A DNA stretch of 64,000 nt from Pomphorhynchus laevis (GCA_012934845.2 WNNJ02000652.1:119876-183875); one strand, 5' to 3'. Counted from the first letter of the stretch, positions 23,136-34,134 are shown. Program-made: numbers and translations. Notes: generated by a model from the letters alone, not told the origin.

Positions 23136-24946
23136 TGGTATAATTGTATTCCCTAATGAGCAATTCTACAACGAATATATACAATCTTATGACTTACATG
23201 TCACGCTATATAAAACGTGACGACATTTTAAAACACGTGGCAGCATGTCAAATTAAGACAAGGTTATGTAATATGCACAATAGTAGCAGTGGAAATTCGT
23301 TTCACATGCTAATTTAGCTTATAATTAATTGAAATTAGTGAAAGAAACAACTGCCTATTTAATAAATCACTGAACAAATAATCAAAGAATAAAAAATGCA
23401 ATCAAAGAATTTGTTGTCTAAATTGTAGCGGCGACGAACTTTGTTGTCCATTGGTAAAATTTAGATCGTTATGGTTGATGCATAGAATCGGTAAGAGGTT
23501 GGAACTTTATTATCTTGAGATATGATTTTGAAGGTTTGGATTATTTTCAAAAGAAATAATTTCTAAAGTGTACTACAAGTAAATCGTAATTATTCAATAA
23601 ATTTTTAAAACAAATACTTTAACAAACGTTAAAGTAAAAGTAAAATTTGAAAAACTCGAATATCGTCGGTTAATGAGCAATTAACAATGTTGAATTAAAA
23701 ATGATAAAATTGTATAAAAATATACATGAAAAAATCTACTGAACCTAAATTGCTCTACTATTGAAAACGAGCTAAAAGAATAACAACAAAAAATTTTAAA
23801 GGATCTTTCAAAATAAAGAACTTGCACGCTATGCAAACATGATGTAAAATCTACAAAATCATAAATGTCAAAGCAATTGCGTAGAAAATATGAGGAGATA
23901 TAACATTCGTAACAAAACATTCCTTTCAAAAAGATTTTGCATCAGCGAATTCTTAAGCGCAGCAAACATGATAAGAAACATCCAACTACGAAAGTTTACT
24001 TATCTAAAAACTAATGAAAATAGAGGATGAAATATTTTAAAAGGTTGACGTTGAATTACAACCGATAAATTAAATAAATAAAAAATATAAGTTATATATT
24101 ATAAATTATAATCGATAAATTAAAATGATAAATTAAACATTCGAACCAAGACCAATATATGGAAAAATACGTGATTATTTAAATCGTCTTGTAGTAAGAT
24201 TTTTTACCTGTTATATCAAAAGTTTGTTCGAATTATATCTCGTAGAATATAAATGTCACACTTAAAAATATCCAGGAACAATAAGGTATACGACAACAAA
24301 AATTATTTTGATATTTCGCTATTAACTACTAGCACCTTCAAAAAATTAACATAAAAATGAAAAAATCACATAAATAAAGTTTCTTGTCGGTTTGCACATT
24401 CATGCTAGAATCATAATCGTTGCTAACATTTGTTCATGTAACATTTTCGTTTGTAGGGACCGCAAGTTCATCCATATGGTGCTTAGGTACAAAGTTGGTG
24501 CCAAATTAAGAACCCACAATTGTTCATCCGTCAAAATTTTCTCTGTCCAGTTATGGATTCGATCAAACCTTCTACTTACCATTCATTGATCTTTACCGTA
24601 AATACATGAATGGTAATTTTGCATTTATCAATTTTAAAACGTTCACAAAAATCAGATAGAATGAGTATACTAATAAATAAGGTTAACACAGAGTTTGACC
24701 ATAATAAATTAATAAATAAAAGTGTTGTTTGACTGTTATGAGTCAAACTGAATTTATTGCACTGAAACATTCAGAACTAAATGATAAATTTTAGAAAATA
24801 TAAAATGTGACTAATCTTAAAGAGACCGATTGAATATAATAATTTTCTAAGGAAATGTCATTACTAAAGATATTCATTGCGAACAGCTCGAAGCCAGGAT
24901 TAACCATCAATGCAATATCAACCATCATTTTAATATACAATACAAA
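23136..24946. other. AT-rich intergenic DNA upstream of the cystatin gene
   Basis: This should include the cystatin promoter, but no core element can be assigned. Minus-strand frame 24582-24400 is open yet unrecognised. Confidence 0.35.
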
Positions 24947-25139
24947 GAATTATTGGAACTGGATCAATAAAAGGAGGAGCATTTTGCTAGATATTTCGCT
25001 AACCTCTGTTAACATCTTCAGTAAATTACCTTCAGAAAATCATCTTCAGAATATTGTAATTTTCTGAAGATGCTAACATAGGTTAGTTAAATATCTAGCA
25101 AAATGTTCCTACTTTATTTTGATCCAGCTCCAATAATTC
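24947..25139. mobile_element. Foldback (palindromic) element, copy 1
   Basis: A near-perfect palindrome of about 193 bp. The left arm starts AATTATTGGAACTGGATCAA and the right arm ends TTGATCCAGCTCCAATAATT. Both arms contain AGATATTTCGCTAAC or its complement and CATCTTCAG near the centre. Related copies lie at 52463-52682 and 54990-55152, and a half copy at 46612-46722. The termini and interior are conserved, which fits a MITE/foldback family without coding capacity. Confidence 0.8.
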
Positions 25140-25436
25140 TATATCAATAATGGATCATTATCCACTATTTACAATCATTCGACAGTACTATGGAACCACT
25201 GATTTGCAGTTTAATCGATAATAAAGATTTAGTAATTGTAAGCCATTACTAAAGATGTTCATTGAAATTTTTCGAAGTTATACTACTTAAAATACAGAGG
25301 GCTGATAAAAATTCTGCACGACATATCATTGTTACATTCATGTTATTAGTAAGTGCATAGCTAATGTACTTCAGATTATGCTAAATAAAGATCATATTTT
25401 CGTACATAAAGGTTTTCACTAAAGGTATAGGAGACT

Positions 25437-25560
25437 TGATATCTTGGATATGATGATTGTGGCAGTCGATGTTATCTCACTCTATAATAATGTTCCGTTA
25501 ATTAATGCTATTCAACTAGCATCACTTATTAACACAGAATTTGGGAAGCATCTTGTTGTT
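25437..25560 (+). pseudogene. Penelope-like RT fragment
   Basis: The frame reads LDMMIVAVDVISLYNNVPLI. Penelope-type RTs have V-S-F-D-V-V-S-L-F-T-N-(I/V)-P-L here (motif A). Only this part of the palm domain is recognisable. Confidence 0.5.
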
Positions 25561-26089
25561 GACGATTGTTGTTAGAGATTGCTCAAATTAGTTACTGCAG
25601 CACATATTTTATTGTTAAAAATAGGTTGCTTTTACTGTTGCTTATTGTTAAAAATAGGTTCACGATTTATTTTGTTGGAAACATTTGTTTATAATGTATT
25701 TTTGGGTAACCTTTTTAAATTTACATCTAGAAAGGTATTGACCAACTTTTTCTGTCTTCAATTTATGTCTTCAAGTGTATTGACTCCTAACTCTTCACAT
25801 ACAATTCTGCAAGTAACAAATTCCAGTCCCACATTTCTGTTTCAAAAACAAAATTAATGCTTTCAGTGCGTAATATGATGACTTATTTATTATCAAAGTT
25901 AATGTCTCATTTATTATTTTGGATAAATCAGTTGGCCTTTGCATCATCTAGAATACACTGAATGCTGCTGATAAATGTATTCAATGAACTTTGTGCAAAC
26001 AAGAAAATAATCAGTTATTCGTTCCTAATGTAAATTTAATAAGAACATTTTTATTTTATATATAACATAAGCATATACTTGAGCTTCAA

Positions 26090-27050
26090 ATAAAGCTCCT
26101 AGCTTTCATGAAAAAATCTAAAATTACTAAAAGATTAAAATCAGGCGATGATTACAGTCCATTGTGTTATTCACAGGGAAAATCTGGTGGCTAAAAATAT
26201 TTCAGTTGCTTTATTCAGTAAAGTGTATAAATTCCATCAAAGCAAATGCTATAAAAATGAACGACATTTTAAGTTATTTTGTGAACAACAAAATTTAGAC
26301 TGAGGTTAGACTACCCAATGAGGTTAGGTGGATTTCTGAAGAGAACTGCTGTTTGGCTAGATTTATGGAACTTTTCGTCATAAAAGTGTTTTTAGGCAGA
26401 TTAGTCTGAAATAAAATACACATTAACAACAGATGGAAAAACATATATAAGTTACTTAGCAGATATCTTTGAAAATAATTAATAGACAATTTCAAGGAAA
26501 AACAAAGCCCGTATCGACGTTAAGGCTAATATTTTCGGGTTTATGATACTTTTAAAGCTGTGCCAACACTCGGCTAATAATAAAACACTTATAGAAAACA
26601 ATCAGGAAAGATTTGCGAATCTAAGAAAATTATCTTTCCATCTTGCATAACACAACGGATGCTTGCGGATTTATTCCGCACACATCCGTTGTGAAATCTT
26701 ATTTTCGAAAATGAACTACATCAAGAAGAAATAGGTGTAATGCAAAATGATGAATCAATTAGAATTTTTTGACATAAAAGATATGATGTTATGGTTTTGC
26801 GATGAGACAAACAAAAAATATTCTGCTTTAACAGAATATTTACAGAAATTTATAGTACCACATCTGTTAGGTGGATTTGGTGCGATTAACAATTGACTGA
26901 TAAAGAAAAGAAATCATCTCAACGATTTCTTGAGACTTTATTTATCAGTCAATCAACGATTGACTGATAAATGGGGATTTGAAACTTAAACTGACTAATT
27001 GGGAACATGATATCAAATCCCTTGCAAAAAGTATCAGAACCATTCATATC
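26090..27050 (+). pseudogene. hAT-family transposase relic (ZBED5/SCAND3-like)
   Basis: Plus-strand pieces in changing frames follow the order of the hAT-derived transposases that also gave rise to ZBED5 and SCAND3. VHCVIHRENLVAKNIS (near 26155) is followed by RWISEENCCLARFMELF (26325-26375), then EEIGVMQNDESIRIF (near 26730), MLWFCDETNKKYSAL (near 26790), VPHLLGGFGAIN (near 26855), IKKRNHLNDF (near 26900) and LKLKLTNWEHDIKSLAKS (near 26980). GFGAIN and KKRNHL correspond to the conserved hAT dimerisation region. The copy has numerous stops and frame changes, and the N-terminal zinc finger is missing. A small duplicated inverted segment (TTTATCAGTCAATC) interrupts it near 26930. No terminal inverted repeats or 8-bp duplication were identified. 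Confidence 0.75.
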
Positions 27051-27538
27051 ATTAAACAATTAAAATATGATTTCTATAGCTTTTACTATTTATATTTATT
27101 AAGAAAGTTAGTTCCAGCACAATTGATTTTAATAAATAAAATAAAAAAATATTCGTATTAGGGAACATGCGAAATTTTTTTATGGCAATAGGGAACATGA
27201 ACTAAACAGATGTAGGGACAACAAAAATATTTGTCTAAAGAATAGAAGAGATTATGTGACTTGTAAAAGTCTTCAAATTAGTGGATATCATATATGGTCA
27301 TAAAATAGAATAATATTTAAAAGCATTTAAAATCATGTTTAAAAGCAAATATGTTAGATCTAAAATAGTACAACATCAATTAAAAGACTAAACACACACA
27401 TAAGACAGGGACACCAAATTGTGTACTTGTAAATAAATTATTATGTTATCCTCACAAGGAGGCATAAACACCAGGCAGCATTCTATATATCCTCATCAGA
27501 CCAAGAAATAGAAAAATGTGTGACGACAAACTTCAACA

Positions 27539-27580
27539 ACGGTAGACGCGTTTCGCTCTAACGGAGATCATCAGTACCGT
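27539..27580 (-). ncRNA. Hammerhead ribozyme motif in the 3' PLE terminal repeat
   Basis: On the minus strand: ACGGTA, CTGATGA, TCTC, CGTTA, GAGC, GAAA, CGCG, TC, TACCGT. ACGGTA pairs with TACCGT (stem I), TCTC/GAGC form most of stem II, and the cleavage site would follow GTC. Stem III is minimal and palindromic (ACGCGT), as in PLE hammerheads known to act as dimers. The first stem II pair is lost (T for G), so activity may be reduced. It is on the same strand as the RT. Confidence 0.85.
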
Positions 27581-27816
27581 GACTTCAGTAATCATCCATA
27601 TTCACCTTAACACGCGCTTAAACAGTGTTTAAAGTTAGGAAAACAGAACTACCCTTAATCTGAATCATCGGAGGGAATTTAGCATAAGCTCTGTACATGG
27701 CAGTGTGTATTGCAGTTTAAACATGCATCAGGCACTAAATTCCTTTTAATAGAAATGCTGTTTTACAGGTATTTATTTATTACAAGGCGATATGCTTTTG
27801 AAAACTTTTAACTTAA

Positions 27817-27849
27817 AAATGGTCACTCGGTTAGACCGAGTGACCATTT
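27817..27849. repeat. Perfect 15-bp hairpin
   Basis: AAATGGTCACTCGGT, TAG, ACCGAGTGACCATTT. A third, direct copy of the arm follows at about 27860. It sits between the 3' terminal repeat and the GIY-YIG region of the PLE. Its role is unknown. Confidence 0.7.
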
Positions 27850-28377
27850 AAAGTACAGTTAAATGGTCACTCGGTTAAAGTACAGTGAAATGCATATTTT
27901 GCTGTAGACCAAAACGTTGTTACAATTTACTCTAACAATTTTTTTCTCGTGTGGATAATTAATGCCTAAAAAACAGATAAAATAGTAATGTCAAAATATT
28001 ACATCAAATCTCTCAAATAGTAAATATGGTTATCATTTAAACCAAACAATTTTTCGCAATTTAATAAGCCTATGATACGTTGTTCTAGACGATTCCTCTC
28101 ATCGATACTCGCAATGTTGTTTGCAATAATATTGTAACGCATGCATTCAACAGTTGTATTATGCTCCAATATATGATGGATGACGCTATCGTAAATTTTT
28201 GTATGTTTACATTGGAAACGCCTTAAATTATTACGTCTCGCTATTGTTTAGGACGTTTCACCGACATTGTTTACCGCATATGCCACAGATTCCTAGATAT
28301 AAAATTGATCTGCTCTTACAGGTTGTATCATTGTCAACTTCGAAACTTTGTTTAGAAGTAATACCAAACTCTGTTTC

Positions 28378-29141
28378 TTAGTACGCATTACCTACATGTT
28401 GCGCATTTTTGTGGTTGCACTGTTTCGATGATTTAAAATCAATTCTTCGATTGAGCACTTTCTGAACGTTAGGTTCAAGTGTATAGCAAATTCGAATTGA
28501 CTTGTTTGAAAATTCACGAAAACACGTTCGGAGGTCTCGACCAAATATCCAAAGTCGGGAATGATATGGTATCAAAGTTGTTAAATGCGGTTCTTCTTTT
28601 TGACTCTTTCTGAGCAAGAATTCACGTGATAGTCTCCTTATCATATTGATTTGTTTTGCAATAGTAGAGCGTCTATAGCCACGTTGTAACAGCGAATTGG
28701 TTAGCAATTCAACGTCCGCTGCATCAGAGCAGATTCGTTTAATTTGCAATGCTTCATTGTAAATGACGCGTCTGTTAATACTCTGAGGATGATGGCTCTG
28801 CGATATAGATTCGTTTTTAATTTGCCGTTGATATCAATGCTTATTGTCACGTCTAGAAACTCTACGATTGTACCTGATTTAAAATTCAGAGTCAGCCTGC
28901 TTAACTGATTAAAATCTTTTCGAAACAATTCGAGTGATTCTTGGTCACCAGGCCATATAAAGAAAATGTCGTCAATATATCGTGTATAAAGTAGGTGTTT
29001 ACATTGCGATCTATTGATCCATTCTCTCTCGATTTCATGCATGTATATTATTGCATACGCAAGGGCCATAGGTATGCCCACTCCTGTACCCTGAGTTTGT
29101 TTATAGAACCGTTTTCGATATCTCAAGAGATTATTATTCAA
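28378..29141 (-). pseudogene. PLE reverse transcriptase (partial, broken)
   Basis: Two overlapping minus-strand frames cover the RT palm and thumb. Recognisable boxes are GTGVGIPMALAYAIIYMHEI (motif B region), YTRYIDDIFFIWPGDQESLE (motif C; Penelope RTs have DDIF(F/M)IW rather than YADD) and EFLDVTISI with NLYRR (motif D/E). Downstream, RGYRRSTIAKQI and CYTLEPNVQKVLNRRID correspond to the linker before the GIY-YIG nuclease. Motif A and the N-terminus are missing, so the copy is 5'-incomplete. Confidence 0.85.
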
Positions 29142-29520
29142 AACTATACTGGCTGATTAAAGTATAAATTGACGTTCTCTTTTGTTTATATCTTGATTTT
29201 GTAAGAAAGTCTAAGGAGTCAATATGCCTTCTCTGTTTTGGATATTTGTATACAGGCTAGATACGTCAGCAGTATATATAATTGTGTAACAACAAATTAT
29301 ATTTTATATATTTGCACATTTTAAAGTGTCCCTGTAAAACAGCATTTCTATTAAAAGGAATTTAGTGCCTGATGCATGGTTAAACCGCAATACGCACTGC
29401 CATGCACAGAGCTTATGCTAAATTTCCTCTGATGATTCAGATTAAGGGTAGTTCTGTTTTTTCGAGCTTTAGACATTGCTTAAGCGTGTGTTAAGGTGCA
29501 TATGGATGATTATTAAAGTC

Positions 29521-29562
29521 ACGGTACTGATGAGCTCCGTTAGAGCGAAACGCGTATACCGT
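29521..29562 (+). ncRNA. Hammerhead ribozyme motif in the 5' PLE terminal repeat
   Basis: In order: ACGGTA, CTGATGA, GCTC, CGTTA, GAGC, GAAA, CGCG, TA, TACCGT. All core nucleotides are present. Stem II (GCTC/GAGC) is perfect, stem I (ACGGTA/TACCGT) is perfect, and the cleavage triplet is GTA. The minimal palindromic stem III suggests a dimeric or co-transcriptional mode, as described for PLE hammerheads. Confidence 0.9.
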
Positions 29563-29825
29563 TGTTGAAGTTTGTCGTCACACATAGGATGACTGGGCAT
29601 ACGACGCGACTTTGAATATTGCGAGAATAATTCCGTTCAATTTCTTGATCTGATGAGGACATATAGAATGCTGCCTGGTGTTTATGTCTCTTCATGAGGA
29701 AAACATAGTGATATATATGTATACATATGTATATTTACATATATATAATGGTGTTGCTTGTTAGACTGGACTTTGGTTTACGACTTTCAGTCACCATGTC
29801 ACTTCTTGGCGAACAATGAGTACCC

Positions 29826-29874
29826 GGCAACACTCATTAGTGGAATGAAGTACTCACTAGTCGTTTCGGTTGCC
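29826..29874 (-). ncRNA. Hammerhead-like fold, type II order (left arm)
   Basis: On the minus strand: GGCAAC, CGAAAC, a linker with the small hairpin GTGAG/TTCAT, CTAATGA (one change from CTGATGA), G, T, GTTGCC. Stem II is complete. The changed core base would impair cleavage. Confidence 0.5.
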
Positions 29875-30039
29875 TGTGTGACATTGTGAATAAAGGCGTT
29901 TTCGACACTTTGCTTAATTCAGCAACAACCTCTGCCTAGTGTTTAAGGATTGTCTGCACAGCAATTCGATCTGATAAGGACGTAAGCCTCAGACAATTAA
30001 GCAAAGTGTAGGAAGCGCCTTTATTCACAATGTCACACA

Positions 30040-30088
30040 GGCAACCGAAACGACTAGTGAATACTTCATTCTACTGATGAGTGTTGCC
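30040..30088 (+). ncRNA. Hammerhead-like fold, type II order (right arm)
   Basis: In order: GGCAAC, CGAAAC, GAC, TAGTGAA, TAC, TTCATTCTA, CTGATGA, G, T, GTTGCC. Both core boxes are intact, stem II pairs over seven positions with one bulge, and TAG/CTA plus TGAA/TTCA could form stem I. A proper stem III and a U-H cleavage triplet are not evident, so it may be a derived or inactive hammerhead. Confidence 0.55.
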
Positions 30089-30408
30089 GGGTACTCATTG
30101 GTCGTCTAGAAGTGACATGGTGACTGAAAGTCGTGAATCAAAGTCCAGTCTAACAAGCAACACCATTTTGTATAAATGCCGTATTTCGAAAGAAATCATG
30201 GACCGTTGTCTACTCAGCACATCCGTGCACTACTATTATATATGGATATATATAATATTATAATATTATATATCAGATAATATTATATTATTTTATTCTT
30301 ACATTTATTATATCAATCTTACAAATTGAAATTTGTCTTGGTTATATACAATTTTGGTTTCTAATAAACATACATTACATACACAATCCTGTATTACACA
30401 ATCCTGTT

Positions 30409-33160
30409 ATGACAAAAGGGAAACCCTACAGCTCCCCCAGATGCTGTGGATGTAACGGACAGAACGCAGTCTGCAAGTGTTGCAAATGTGCAAAGGCATC
30501 GAAACATTGCACGGACTGTGCTTCTACGAACTGCAATAATCGAGGACATACCACCGCTGCAGTAACTGACGTTGACTCACCCAAAATAATTTCAGAAAAA
30601 CCACAAGTACGTTTTAACGACTATACGATTACAGAATCCCGATATATACCAAATACTTCAAAAGAAATGATTATGCAGAACATTTACGAAGAAGTTATAC
30701 ACTGGAGACCAAACACGATCAACCTGCCAAAATGCAACGCAAGTAACACGGTGATAGAAATCCTTGCTTCATTTTACAAAAGTGCTGTTGATCAAGATCA
30801 CCCGAATAATTATTGTCTGAAAACCGCTACAATTTTTACAAGATGCGTACTTAAAAAGCTTCCAACATGTAAAATATCGACAAACCGTAAAGTTTTGGAA
30901 CGGAGAATGCAACAATGGAAAAACGGTAAGAAGAGCGAACTTTACAATGAAGCTCGTATACTGCAGGAACGTTTAGAAAACAAAAATTTAAATTCAGATG
31001 CGAAAAAGCAGGAATGGATTAAACTATACTGTCGTTTGATGTCCAGCGGAAAAGTAAGGGCTGCGGCATCGATCCTGGAAAGCAAGTCAAGGGGTACAGT
31101 TTTACCTACATGTACAGTTATAAATGGGATATCCGTAAGAGAAACTCTTCAGTCATTACATCCGGATCCAGTTGCAGCAGTTGATGAGGTTCTCCTCCAG
31201 AAAAAGATTCCGGAAGCCCGGGAGCAAGCGTTTATCCATCGATTATGGAGGCTTTGTGGCATGCAGGTTAATTGCTCTAGCCAAAGAAAGTAGAGGTGTG
31301 AGGCCCATCGGGGTGGTAGATTTTGCACGTCGGATCGTGGGCAAGGCAATCCTTAACCACATAAAACACGATTTACAAAATGCCGCAGGAACAATACAGA
31401 TGTGTGCTTCACAACGGCGCGGATTGGAGCACGTGGTCTATTCACCAAGGGAGAAATATGCGAATAATCCAAATTACGGAATTTTGGCAGTCGACGCAAA
31501 AAATGCATTTAACAGCATCAACAGGCACATATCATCCACAACATTCAGTATACTTGCCCAGCCCTTGCACAGACGCTACAGAATGTATATTCAACAGATG
31601 CGCATCTGGTCGTAGATAATGACATACTTTATTCACGCGAGGGCGTCACTCAGGGTGATCCATTGGCGATGGCGGCGTTTGCAATGGCATCAATACCATT
31701 GATCAAACTGATAAATGAGCACTGTCCCAGTGTGCTACAAAAGTGGTATGCCGATGACGCCAACTTTATCGGAACGCCAGATCTCTCTAAAGTATGGACG
31801 TTATTAAAGAATTCGGGACCATCTTTCGGATACTACGTTAATGAAAGAAAGACAAAATTGTTGCTTCACCACATGCAATCGTACAACACAGGAGAATTAG
31901 ATGGGATAAGGGTGAATTACCATGGCTTAGAAATTCTTGGAGCGTTGATCGGAACGCAGGATTATGTAAGCCTTAAGACTCGGCAAAAAGTATCGGAGTA
32001 GGTTACTCTCATTGATAGGCTGATAGAAGTGTCAAGATACGATCCTCAGGTGGCATTTGCAGGACTAAAACACTCCACACAATGGAAATGGCTTCACTTT
32101 CTTCGAACTACGGATTGTCAATCTTCTGACATTGTCCCTCTCCGTGATGCGATACTAAAACAATTGCTTCCAGCGATATTGAACCAGGATATGGACGAGG
32201 ATACAATTGCGGTACTTACACTGCCTGCAAGACTGGGTGGAATTGGCATTTTGGATCCTTTTTTTCGTGAGTGATCTCGAGTTAAATGCTTCACAGCGTA
32301 TTTCGGATACATATTCTTCTGGATTAAAAGGAAATGAGTTGCGAGGGCGGCAAACTGAGCTGTTCGCTCTCATTACAAAGGGAAAAATGAAGCTTTCAAG
32401 AATAAGCTTACACACTTGAAGTCACGATTATGCACAACATTTACACGTGCATTAGACTTTGCAGCTATTTCAGGTTATTCTACGTGGTTAAGCGCACTTC
32501 CGCTCAAGCATGAACAAGTATGATCTATCACCTAGCAAATTCAGGGATGGAGTCGCAACCAGATACGGATGGGAACCAAATGATGTCACTATTACTGAGT
32601 GTCAATGTGGTGCTAAAGCGGGCATAAACCACCTACTATCATGTAAACGCGGAGGTCAGTCCATTGCTCGACACAACGAAGTCAGAGATAAAATCGCTGA
32701 GGAACTATCGGACGTATGCAATGGCGTGGAAGTCGAACCCTTGTAGCAGAAGGTTCAAGAGGTCATTAAGTTCGAACGGTCAACCACGAGCTGTAAGGAC
32801 GAGGCCAGACTAGACATTGCTTGTGCAGGTCTAACAGGGAGGCGTTTTGAGCGGACATATATAGATGTCGTAGTGTTCAACAGCCACGCCAATTCATACT
32901 CCCAATCGACGTCATCTGCGTTTGAATACCATAGATCACGAAAACGTGCTAAATACGATGAACGAATCAGGGTTATCGAACGGGGCACATTTATGCCTGC
33001 AATATTTACTTGTTCCGGTGGAATCGGTTCAAATGCATTTAATCTCTTGAAGGCAATTGCAAGAAAACAAGCCGTTAAACATGACCGTCCCTATGCTGAA
33101 TGTTTATGCAGACTAAAACGAGTGTTAGCTTTCTGCTTATGCCGTGCTGCGTCCTACTGA
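30409..33160 (+). pseudogene. LINE with Cys-rich N-terminus, RT and restriction-like endonuclease (CRE/R2-like)
   Basis: Near full-length single-ORF LINE. The first frame (30409-31293, 294 codons) starts MTKGKPYSS and has ten cysteines between residues 12 and 42 in a zinc-finger-like cluster. RT follows in other frames: RGVRPIGVVDFARRIVGKAI, AVDAKNAFNSINR, VTQGDPLAMAAFAMASIPLI (31645-31700), KWYADDANFIG (catalytic box, near 31745) and GYYVNERKTK. Downstream come a CCHC-like module (CQCGAKAGINHLLSCKRGG, 32600-32660), RHNEVRD, and the endonuclease core ARLDIACAG with FERTYIDVVVF, then YDERIRVIERGTFMPAIF. It ends with a TGA near 33160. Several frame breaks and at least one in-frame stop show it is dead. 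RT type and nuclease resemble CRE/R2-grade elements. The copy at 56560-58270 is a relative. Confidence 0.85.
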
Positions 33161-34120
33161 ATTAGAGGAAGGAGAGCTTCAACTAAGAAAAATACGTGGG
33201 ACATCATAAGCAACACGTAATCAAATTTTATTTTCAAATAAAATAACATTCTTCAACTGATAATTAGTTAGCGAATGAGTAAAGCAAACGGTTCAAAGGT
33301 GATATTTAATTAAACATGCAGTGATTAAAATATTTGAGGACAGAAATTCAACCTGTCTGAACACAAAAGTTCCTCCTATAAACTACCCATTTACTCAAAC
33401 TAAAGGTTAATATTTTATAGAAAAAAAATAAAATTTATTTTTATTTAAACCACCCTAATAATTAAATCAGTTAACTGAGTCAGTCAACTTATTTTTTATA
33501 AATTAAAAATAATGCCACATAAATATAAAATAATATTATCTTATCTCGGGGATAAGACACCCGATCCTCACATCCATAATTTATATCATTAAATCTATGT
33601 ACTTTACGCCTTTTTATTGTGCAGTCAATTGTTTTATTTAGAACACTTTCTAAATATTGAAGAAGCGGGCGCTGAGCGAATTTCTTTCAGAAGTTTACTG
33701 ATGATCATTCGTTCCTTTAAAACTATCTAATTCTAATTATGTATTACTTATTGACATATAAATTGTATATTCAAATATTTTATCATGTATATAAATGGAT
33801 ATTTACATTTCATGTATCAATTATGTCTTAATTAATTCTTTAAGATTAAGTGAGCGTCACCAATTACTGTATATTGATGTGCACAATTTTTATGTGAAGT
33901 AACTTGATTCTAGCATCAGCGTTAGAGCTTTTCTCGCGCTTTAGCAAGATAATATATAATATAAATATTTCATATATTTATATTAATATATTTATTATAT
34001 AAATCAATATATTATATATAATATTAATATATTTAATTATCTTATCTCTTATCTCTTAAATGACAAGAGTAGAAAAAAATATTTTCACATATCGCCAATT
34101 ATATTAATTATAATGTACGG
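33161..34120. other. AT-rich intergenic DNA
   Basis: LINE 3' flank, then featureless AT-rich sequence with ATATTA palindromes near 33950-34030. No gene seen. Confidence 0.4.
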
Positions 34121-34134
34121 GCCCATTTGCGGGT
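34121..34134 (+). repeat. Short hairpin motif shared with a LINE 3' end
   Basis: GCCCATTTGCGGGT here is identical to the sequence just after the stop codon of the LINE at 56637 (minus strand). It may be the stump of a severely truncated LINE 3' end. Confidence 0.35.

Larger units (their letters stand above)
27443..29709 (-). mobile_element. Penelope-like element (PLE) with inverted terminal repeats and hammerhead ribozymes
   Basis: A minus-strand retroelement bounded by inverted copies of one ~330-380 bp sequence (27443-27769 and 29331-29709), as expected of the pLTRs of Penelope-like elements. Between them lie RT pieces (29141-28378) and degraded GIY-YIG-like sequence (about 28378-28050). 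Each terminal copy carries a hammerhead motif on the strand pointing into the repeat. The element is broken in several places and looks old, since the two terminal copies differ by many substitutions and a ~60-bp indel. PLEs replicate by target-primed reverse transcription using a GIY-YIG nuclease. Confidence 0.85.
29747..30167. repeat. 173-bp inverted repeat with hammerhead-like folds in both arms
   Basis: Left arm 29747-29919 and right arm 29995-30167 are near-perfect reverse complements around a 75-bp spacer. Both arms contain TCACACAGGCAACCGAAACG or its complement. The outer ends read AATGGTGTTGCTTGTTAGAC on the left and the complement on the right. Part of each arm resembles the repeat near 4.8 kb. 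It lies exactly between the PLE and the LINE at 30.4 kb. Confidence 0.85.

Noticed and set aside
24400-24582. Minus-strand frame containing HNWTEKILTDEQLWVLNL, considered as a transposase piece
   Set aside because: No catalytic motif or flanking homology could be recognised.
25579-25857. 92-codon frame near the Penelope RT fragment
   Set aside because: Composition is that of AT-rich DNA, with no match to RT or to the following hAT relic.
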